Source: Loktanella sp.
GTDB lineage: Bacteria; Pseudomonadota; Alphaproteobacteria; Rhodobacterales; Rhodobacteraceae
DNA length: 33,302 bases
NCBI GenBank assembly: GCA_024686085.1
Contig: JAIBDT010000033.1
Coordinates: forward strand, 1-33,302
Reading direction: 5' to 3'
In this document: in pieces, positions 27,743 to 33,302 of the stretch
How positions within the stretch are numbered: position 1 is the first letter of the stretch
How the letters are laid out: each line of letters opens with the position of its first letter
Notes under the pieces: generated by a model
Seen by the model: only the letters and a program-made list of their open reading frames with translations
Databases searched by the model: none
Told to the model about the DNA's origin: nothing
Program-made: the position numbers and the translations under genes

Positions 27743-27822
27743 GATTCTGGTCAAAGCGGACCTCACGCGCATGTATTGGGTTCCTTTAGGGCAAACTCGC
27801 CATAAAGAAAACCCCAAATTGT

Positions 27823-28599
27823 TTAGCGGTCGCGGAACTGCGCTTCGCGCTTTTCGGCAAATGCCGCCATTCCCTCTTTTTGGTCTTCGGTCGCGAAAAG
27901 CGATTGGAACAAGCGGCGTTCGTAATTCACACCCTCTGTCAGGCTCACTTCAAATGACCGGTTTACCGCATCTTTTGCCGCGATAGTTGCGATCAAAGAT
28001 TTTTCCGCGATCTTCTCAGCGGCTGATCGCGCCTCAGCCTGCAGCTTTCCTACGGGAACAACCCGACTAACAAGACCGCAACGCTCTGCTTCGGCCGCGT
28101 CCATGAAGCGGCCCGTCAAGTTCATATCCATAGCTTTGGATTTCCCAACAGACCGTGAAAGCCGCTGCGTACCACCAATGCCCGCAATGACACCAAGGTT
28201 GATTTCGGGTTGCCCAAACTTCGCGGTATCTGACGCGATGATAAAGTCGCACATCATAGCCAATTCACAGCCGCCGCCCAGCGCATAACCGGAAACGGCC
28301 GCGATGATCGGTTTGCGGGTGTTATTAAATCGCGTTGTTTCTGAGGCGAAATAGTTCTGCGTATACATATCAACAAAGGTTTTATCAGCCATTTCGGTGA
28401 TATCAGCGCCCGCAGCGAATGCCTTTTCAGACCCTGTGATAACGATACAGCGCACTTTGCTATTCGCATCAGCCGCTTCGAGTGCGGTACAAACTTCACC
28501 TAGCAATTGCGCATTCAACGCGTTCAACGCTTTTGGGCGGTTCAATGTAATGGTTGCGATCGAATCAGAGATCTCAACGATGATCGTTTCAAAGGCCAT
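27823..28599 (-). CDS. Enoyl-CoA hydratase
   Basis: A 258-residue crotonase-fold hydratase that adds water to trans-2-enoyl-CoA in beta-oxidation or related acyl-CoA routes. The oxyanion-hole segments are [13 protein letters not shown] (58-70) and [15 protein letters not shown] (104-118). The catalytic glutamates are E112 and E132 ([13 protein letters not shown]). The ATG at 28599 gives the normal family length; an in-frame TTG four codons earlier is less likely. It stands between mutM and rpsT on the same strand, an arrangement also found in related genomes. Chain-length preference is not predictable. Confidence 0.93.
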   Translation of the reverse strand: MAFETIIVEISDSIATITLNRPKALNALNAQLLGEVCTALEAADANSKVRCIVITGSEKAFAAGADITEMADKTFVDMYTQNYFASETTRFNNTRKPIIAAVSGYALGGGCELAMMCDFIIASDTAKFGQPEINLGVIAGIGGTQRLSRSVGKSKAMDMNLTGRFMDAAEAERCGLVSRVVPVGKLQAEARSAAEKIAEKSLIATIAAKDAVNRSFEVSLTEGVNYERRLFQSLFATEDQKEGMAAFAEKREAQFRDR

Positions 28600-28662
28600 A
28601 TCAGTGTCCAAGTTGCCGCGATTTCTAGGCTACTGATCGCGCAACCGAACGATCGGATCAAG

Positions 28663-29514
28663 TTATCTTTGGCATTGCGGACAAAAGAAAGATGAGCGTC
28701 CGGATTGCACGATTCGGGTGATTTTCTTTTCACACAAGGGCGTTGGGCATGGTTTTCCCTCTTGATCGTAGACTGAAAATTGATGCTGGAAATAGCCTAA
28801 CTCGCCGTCTGCTTGTCGGTAATCCTTAAGAGATGACCCCCCTGCCTCTATCGCCTCGGACAGAACGTCACGCACGAGCGACACCAATGACGCCACCCGT
28901 TTGGCGCTGATTTGCCCTGCTTTTCGCGCGGGATGGATGCCCGCACGATACAACACCTCGCATACATAGATATTACCCAAACCCGAAACGATCCGCTGAT
29001 CTAACAGGGCAGATTTGATCGGCGTATTGCGACCTTTCAAGCGATCTACAAGGTAGGCTTCGTCAAACTGGTTGCCCAATGGTTCAGGCCCCAGATCACG
29101 GATCAGCCAAAAATCAGCCTCGCCCCCTGTTGGCATTAGGTCCATCGCCCCAAATCGACGCGCGTCATTAAAGGTGATCCGTGCACCACCGTCCATCTCG
29201 AACACAACATGGTCGTGTTTTGCAGGCACCGGATGGGGGTGATGGAATTCGCCCACTGTGTGTCCCGAAATCGTCATGCGGCCCGACATGCCCAAATGAA
29301 TCAACAAGGTCTCGTCGCTATCAAGATCAGCAAGAATGTATTTCGATCGGCGCCTTAGCCGCAAAACGCGTTTACCTGTCAGCCGTTCGGCCATGCTTTC
29401 GGGAAACGGCCACCGCAAATCCGGGCGGTTGACTTGGGCTTGGGCGATAACCACGCCTTCCATGACGGGGGCTAGGCCGCGGCGAACCGTCTCTACCTCT
29501 GGTAATTCGGGCAT
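28663..29514 (-). CDS. mutM: Formamidopyrimidine-DNA glycosylase MutM (Fpg)
   Basis: Bifunctional glycosylase/AP lyase that removes 8-oxoguanine and formamidopyrimidines. The mature N-terminal proline (P2) and E3 in [14 protein letters not shown] are the catalytic residues. The helix-two-turn-helix follows, and the C-terminal zinc finger uses the four cysteines of CPTPLC and FFCPQCQR. The 283-residue length is normal. The frame is open for 91 codons upstream, but the conserved N-terminus fixes the start at 29514. It is divergent from ubiE across 87 bases. Confidence 0.97.
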   Translation of the reverse strand: MPELPEVETVRRGLAPVMEGVVIAQAQVNRPDLRWPFPESMAERLTGKRVLRLRRRSKYILADLDSDETLLIHLGMSGRMTISGHTVGEFHHPHPVPAKHDHVVFEMDGGARITFNDARRFGAMDLMPTGGEADFWLIRDLGPEPLGNQFDEAYLVDRLKGRNTPIKSALLDQRIVSGLGNIYVCEVLYRAGIHPARKAGQISAKRVASLVSLVRDVLSEAIEAGGSSLKDYRQADGELGYFQHQFSVYDQEGKPCPTPLCEKKITRIVQSGRSSFFCPQCQR

Positions 29515-29601
29515 CGGACACTTTCTATAAGGTGCAGGGCGCGATATATGCCCTTTTAACGGCCCCATAGTTGAGGGCAACGCAAAGGACGGCAAGCCCA
29601 G

Positions 29602-30345
29602 ATGAGCGATAACACCACACACTTTGGTTTTGAAACCGTACGCGAAGATGAAAAAGCAGGCCGCGTGCAGGGGGTCTTTACCTCGGTCGCCAGCAAATAC
29701 GACATAATGAACGATGTTATGTCCGTCGGCATTCACCGCATCTGGAAAGAAGCGATGATGGATTGGCTGGCCCCACGCGCAGGTCAAAAGCTGTTAGATG
29801 TTGCCGGCGGCACCGGCGATATTTCGTTCAAGTTTCTAGGTCGCGCAGGATCAGGGCACGCGACCGTGTGTGACATCACCGAATCAATGCTGGTCGAAGG
29901 GCGCAAACGCGCCGAGGCTGAAAGCATGTCAGCAAGCCTAGACTGGGTTGTGGGTGACGCTATGGCGCTGCCCTTTGAAGACAACACTTTTGACGTCTAT
30001 ACGATCAGTTTTGGCATCCGAAACGTCACCCGTCCGCAAGAAGCATTAAACGAAGCCTACCGCGTTTTGCGACCAGGTGGGCGCTTGATGGTGTTGGAAT
30101 TCAGCCAATTGCCAAATCCGATGATGCAGGCCGCCTATGACGCTTATTCATTCAACGTGATCCCGCAAATGGGGAAACTGATCACGGGTGATCGTGACAG
30201 CTATCAATATCTGGTCGAATCGATCCGCAATTTCCCTGACCAAGAGACCTTCCTTGGTATGGTCAAAAACGCTGGATTCGAGAATGCAAAATATCGCAAT
30301 CTTTCGCTGGGCATCTCAGCGCTTCATTCTGGCTGGAAGCTGTAG
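29602..30345 (+). CDS. ubiE: Ubiquinone/menaquinone C-methyltransferase UbiE
   Basis: SAM-dependent C-methyltransferase of ubiquinone synthesis (2-polyprenyl-6-methoxy-1,4-benzoquinol methylase). The 247 residues show [18 protein letters not shown] (26-43), SAM motif [14 protein letters not shown] (64-76), and the family motif [11 protein letters not shown]; the C-terminus includes [16 protein letters not shown] lies 12 bases before the ATG, a somewhat long gap. The stop codon directly abuts the ubiB start, so the two form a ubiquinone operon. Confidence 0.97.
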   Translation: MSDNTTHFGFETVREDEKAGRVQGVFTSVASKYDIMNDVMSVGIHRIWKEAMMDWLAPRAGQKLLDVAGGTGDISFKFLGRAGSGHATVCDITESMLVEGRKRAEAESMSASLDWVVGDAMALPFEDNTFDVYTISFGIRNVTRPQEALNEAYRVLRPGGRLMVLEFSQLPNPMMQAAYDAYSFNVIPQMGKLITGDRDSYQYLVESIRNFPDQETFLGMVKNAGFENAKYRNLSLGISALHSGWKL

Positions 30346-31875
30346 ATGCGCGGCCCGCACAACATTATCCGACTAATCCGAACGGGCGCTACATTCGAGC
30401 GTACAGGCGCGATGAAGGTCGTACTGGATGCGTTTGAAGCGCCGCTAATGATGCGCTACGCAATCCGCGGCCTTGTTTGGCCGTTCCAATGGCTGGGCTA
30501 CAAAGGCGATCAAAAAATGGCCCCTGCACCACGCGCGCTGAATGCACTGGGGCCAGCCTACATCAAATTTGGCCAAGTCCTGTCAACGCGCCCCGACGTT
30601 GTGGGCAGCGAATTGGCGGTACAGTTGCGGGTCTTACAAGACAAACTGCCGCCATTCTCAATGGCCGAAGCGAAAGCCGAGGTGCTGCGCGAGCTGGGCA
30701 AGCCAGTTGAGGCATTGTTTAGCAGTTTCTCTGAACCCGTTGCCGCCGCGTCGCTTGCGCAAGTGCACAAGGCGCATTTGGCCGATACGGGTGATGCAGT
30801 CGCGGTCAAAATCTTGCGCCCCGGGATCGAGCGGGCGTTTCGCAAAGACATCGACGCGTTCTATTTTGCAGCCCGCGCGATTGAAGTACTTTCGCCGTCT
30901 TCGCGCCGCCTGCGTCCGATGGAAGTCATCACGCATTTTGAAGGTGTCGTCGCCGGCGAATTGGATCTGCGGTTAGAGAGCTCGGCCGCTTCTGAATATG
31001 CGGCGAACACCGAAACCGATGACAGTTTTGTTGTGCCGCGTGTCCGCTGGCACTTATCCAGACGCCGAGTCATGACAATGGATTGGATGGAAGGTATTAG
31101 CATTGGTGACAATGATGCGCTTGATGCCGCTGGTCACGATCGCCAGCACCTTGCCACACGTGCTCTGCAGTTATTCCTAAGTCATGCATTGCGTGATGGA
31201 TTTTTCCATGGTGACATGCATCAAGGCAATCTGAAGGTCGCCGGGAATGGCGATATAATTGCCTATGATTTCGGGATCATGGGCCGGATCGACGAATATA
31301 CCCGACGTGTTTATGCCGAAATTCTTTTCGGCTTTATCCGCAAAGATTATCAGCGCGTTGCCGAAGTACATTTCGAAGCGGGCTATGTGCCTGCCCACAA
31401 GGATGTTGACGAATTTGCCCGGGCCTTGCGTGCCGTTGGCGAGCCCATTTTTGGAATGGACGCGAGCCAGATTTCGATGGCACGTTTGCTATCTTATCTG
31501 TTCGAAGTCACAGAACGATTTGGCATGGAAACCCGAACTGAGTTGATCTTGCTACAGCGCACGATGGTCGTCGTCGAAGGCGTTGCGCGGTCGCTCGACC
31601 CCCATATGAATATCTGGCAAGTCGCCCAGCCGACGGTCGAAGACTACATCAAAGAATCGATTGGACCAAAAGCGCTTTTGAAAGACATGGTCAAAACCGC
31701 CCGCATACTTGCGCGCTTTGGTCCTTTGCTTCCATCTATAGCCGAGGCTGCGTTGATAAAACAAAACAGCCCCCAACCATTACCGCCAACGAAGCCCCAA
31801 CTTTCAGGGTTGCCTTGGATGGTTTTTGGCGGATTCCTAACTGGTCTTACGATCTGGGTATCCAAGGGTCTTTAA
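30346..31875 (+). CDS. ubiB: UbiB (ABC1/ADCK-type atypical kinase for ubiquinone synthesis)
   Basis: A 509-residue UbiB-family protein-kinase-like ATPase needed for ubiquinone synthesis; the older name is 2-polyprenylphenol 6-hydroxylase. It carries the family KxGQ motif (KFGQ, 74-77), the alanine-rich loop AAASLAQVH (133-141), the lysine K155 in VAVKILRP, then HGDMHQGNL and the metal-binding YDFGIMG. A C-terminal membrane segment is near residues 487-505. Its ATG follows the ubiE stop with no gap, and GGAAG in the last ubiE codons is its Shine-Dalgarno. Its stop overlaps that of flgD. In many relatives coaBC follows; here a flagellar gene does. Confidence 0.96.
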   Translation: MRGPHNIIRLIRTGATFERTGAMKVVLDAFEAPLMMRYAIRGLVWPFQWLGYKGDQKMAPAPRALNALGPAYIKFGQVLSTRPDVVGSELAVQLRVLQDKLPPFSMAEAKAEVLRELGKPVEALFSSFSEPVAAASLAQVHKAHLADTGDAVAVKILRPGIERAFRKDIDAFYFAARAIEVLSPSSRRLRPMEVITHFEGVVAGELDLRLESSAASEYAANTETDDSFVVPRVRWHLSRRRVMTMDWMEGISIGDNDALDAAGHDRQHLATRALQLFLSHALRDGFFHGDMHQGNLKVAGNGDIIAYDFGIMGRIDEYTRRVYAEILFGFIRKDYQRVAEVHFEAGYVPAHKDVDEFARALRAVGEPIFGMDASQISMARLLSYLFEVTERFGMETRTELILLQRTMVVVEGVARSLDPHMNIWQVAQPTVEDYIKESIGPKALLKDMVKTARILARFGPLLPSIAEAALIKQNSPQPLPPTKPQLSGLPWMVFGGFLTGLTIWVSKGL

Positions 31876-32543
31876 AGATTTGGATCGCGCAATGCGCTGA
31901 CCTGACTGGCCGCGACAGCGGCACCGCCCTCTAGAATCAAAACGGTTTCACCGCCTTGACTGCGGACTTCGGTCACTGTGCTATACACCTCAACCGGGTC
32001 CTGAACGAGAGCCTCTTCACCGGCAAAACTAACAACTTCAAAGCTATATAGTCCCAGTTCACGCGGGTATCCGTCCGCATCCAACCCTGACCAGATGACA
32101 GGTTCGGCGCTGACGGGAATTTCAAAGCGATCTACTTCCAAACCGTCGGCGTCGCGAACGACAATTTGGGCGCGATCGGCAATACTCGCGGGATTGGGGG
32201 CCAAAGTGATCGGATCACCACCAAAGTTAGCGGGAACCGCTGCGCGCGCCTCTTTGCCAACCCATCCCGCCATTTGAGCCATACCGCTTGTGCCTAAAAT
32301 CGCGGTTAGTCCTTTTAAAAGATCATTGGTTTGCACCTGTTGCTCGACACCTGAAAAGGTCGCCAACTGAACAGCGTAGTCAGAGGAATCAACGGGATTA
32401 AGAGGGTCTTGATTTTGCATTTGAACAGTGAGCATTTTTAGAAATGTCTCAAAATCCGAACTGATCTCAACCGCGTCACCATTGGGCGCGCCTGCAGCAC
32501 CAGCGAATGATGCGATGGCCGCCGAGGATTGTGTTATTTCCAT
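31872..32543 (-). CDS. flgD: Flagellar hook assembly (capping) protein FlgD
   Basis: A 223-residue hook cap protein needed to polymerise FlgE. The conserved N-terminal part includes FETFLKMLTVQMQNQDPLNP (31-50) and the following VDSSDYAVQLATFSGVEQQ; the rest fits the FlgD Tudor/FnIII-like hybrid domain (for example GLYSFEVVSF). AGGAG stands 6-7 bases before the ATG. It lies 13 bases after the fliK-like gene on the same strand. The 3' end overlaps ubiB by 4 bases in convergent orientation. Confidence 0.95.
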   Translation of the reverse strand: MEITQSSAAIASFAGAAGAPNGDAVEISSDFETFLKMLTVQMQNQDPLNPVDSSDYAVQLATFSGVEQQVQTNDLLKGLTAILGTSGMAQMAGWVGKEARAAVPANFGGDPITLAPNPASIADRAQIVVRDADGLEVDRFEIPVSAEPVIWSGLDADGYPRELGLYSFEVVSFAGEEALVQDPVEVYSTVTEVRSQGGETVLILEGGAAVAASQVSALRDPNL

Positions 32544-32556
32544 ATTGCGTCTCCTA

Positions 32557-33302
32557 TTAGAGCCTTAAATCCAAACCAGAAGTCTCTGCGGATGTCAGCT
32601 CTGGCATCGGCGCCTCAACCTCTAGATCGTTAATCGCCAGACTGGTTTCATTTGATGAATTACTGCTTTCCTGTCGGCCCTGTTCGCGAAAAGAAAATCC
32701 GACGTCGGAGAAGCCCATTTGCCGCAGCTCTTGAGCGAGGACGTCAATGTGCCGGCGCATCAAGTCCTGTGTTTCCGGTCGCTCAGTTGTGATCGTCATC
32801 GTCATCGCACCGTCTACGGTCGACATGGCAAGCTTAACCCGGCCCAATTCTTCGGGATTGAGTACAAGTTCTGTTACACCATTGGGATTCTTTTGAACCG
32901 CCACGGCCAACTGTTGTGCAACGACAGTCGCAACATGAACGGAGGTTGCTGATCTCACTTCGGGAGAAGACGACAACGGAAACGGATGCCTGTCGTTTCC
33001 AACAGGCGTTGCTCCAAAGTGTTCATCAATGACTTGATCTATCGTCTCAAGAGCGATGTCTGCAGGCATAAAGCCGCTTTTCAGACCATTGACTTCAGCG
33101 GCGTTTTTGGGAGAGCCGATTCCTACCGAATCTGATTTTGGCGCTGGTCTATTTTTTTGCGGAGAAGGCGAATTTTCGGGATCTATTTTGGGAGTGCTTG
33201 ATACCGGTTCTTTGACAGGACGCGTTACCAAGGGCCCGGCCATTGGCCCAAGCGGTGCGGCCTGTGTCATCCCGAAAGCCTGCGACGCTATCGGCATGCC
33301 CG
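32557..33302 (-). CDS. fliK: Flagellar hook-length control protein FliK, 5' end outside window
   Basis: The last 246-248 codons of a FliK-like gene whose frame runs out of the window at 33302, so the true start is not visible. Residues numbered from the in-window ATG at 33297 show a proline/serine-rich linker (about 30-60) and the C-terminal FliK domain with the diagnostic segment VTELVLNPEELGRVKLAM, followed by a helical stretch (TQDLMRRHIDVLAQELRQMG). FliK measures hook length and switches export specificity. It lies 13 bases upstream of flgD, a usual pairing in alphaproteobacterial flagellar clusters. Confidence 0.85.
   Translation of the reverse strand, partial: GMPIASQAFGMTQAAPLGPMAGPLVTRPVKEPVSSTPKIDPENSPSPQKNRPAPKSDSVGIGSPKNAAEVNGLKSGFMPADIALETIDQVIDEHFGATPVGNDRHPFPLSSSPEVRSATSVHVATVVAQQLAVAVQKNPNGVTELVLNPEELGRVKLAMSTVDGAMTMTITTERPETQDLMRRHIDVLAQELRQMGFSDVGFSFREQGRQESSNSSNETSLAINDLEVEAPMPELTSAETSGLDLRL

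Noticed and set aside
27318..27986. 222-codon open frame on the plus strand over rpsT
   Set aside because: It is antisense to rpsT and the hydratase 3' end and crosses the rpsT terminator; there is no protein family match by eye.
29515..29787. N-terminal extension of mutM by 91 codons
   Set aside because: MutM needs the N-terminal MPELPE proline for catalysis, so the longer frame cannot be the enzyme; it also overlaps ubiE.

Overview
The window looks like chromosomal DNA of a marine alphaproteobacterium of the Rhodobacteraceae (Roseobacter group). This rests on moderately high GC, the close resemblance of nearly every protein to roseobacter families, and the alphaproteobacterial replication-gene neighbourhood mutM / enoyl-CoA hydratase / rpsT / dnaA / dnaN / recF / gyrB. 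The genus cannot be named from sequence reading alone. No rRNA, tRNA, IS element, prophage or CRISPR array was seen, and coding density is very high.

Layout. 1-4.8 kb (+): serine biosynthesis (serC, serA) ending in a strong hairpin, then a metallophosphoesterase and mnmH (tRNA 2-selenouridine synthase). 4.8-11.4 kb (-): a fused FAD-oxidoreductase/SelD selenophosphate synthetase, which supplies the selenium donor for MnmH and meets it tail to tail, preceded by an operon of ABC ATPase, FtsX-type permease and an AttH/CrtC-like secreted protein, and a small VOC protein. 11.6 kb (+): a 56-residue unknown ORF. 11.8-14.0 kb (-): kbl-tdh for threonine catabolism; kbl has no canonical start codon and tdh lacks all four structural-zinc cysteines. 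14.1-15.3 kb (+): a beta-ketothiolase. 15.3-16.7 kb (-): pncA-yaaA. 16.8-19.0 kb (+): an Hsp70-family protein and trhO. 19.0-26.8 kb (-): the replication cluster dnaA, dnaN, recF, then VOC, GNAT and LysE genes, then gyrB. 26.8-27.4 kb: the only long non-coding stretch. It holds an intrinsic-terminator-like hairpin, a group of GANTC sites and the rpsT terminator. 27.4-29.5 kb (-): rpsT, enoyl-CoA hydratase, mutM. 29.6-31.9 kb (+): ubiE-ubiB for ubiquinone synthesis. 31.9-33.3 kb (-): flgD and the 3' part of a fliK-like gene, the edge of a flagellar cluster.

Most genes are ordinary housekeeping. The items most worth checking are: (1) kbl, whose conserved N-terminus reads through to an AAG codon exactly where a strong Shine-Dalgarno places the start; (2) the zinc-lobe loss in Tdh; (3) the rpsT-dnaA intergenic region, a candidate small RNA or dnaA leader with CcrM-type sites; (4) the small ORF at 11.6 kb; and (5) the ABC/AttH-like export cassette. 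No large unknown multi-gene system is evident.
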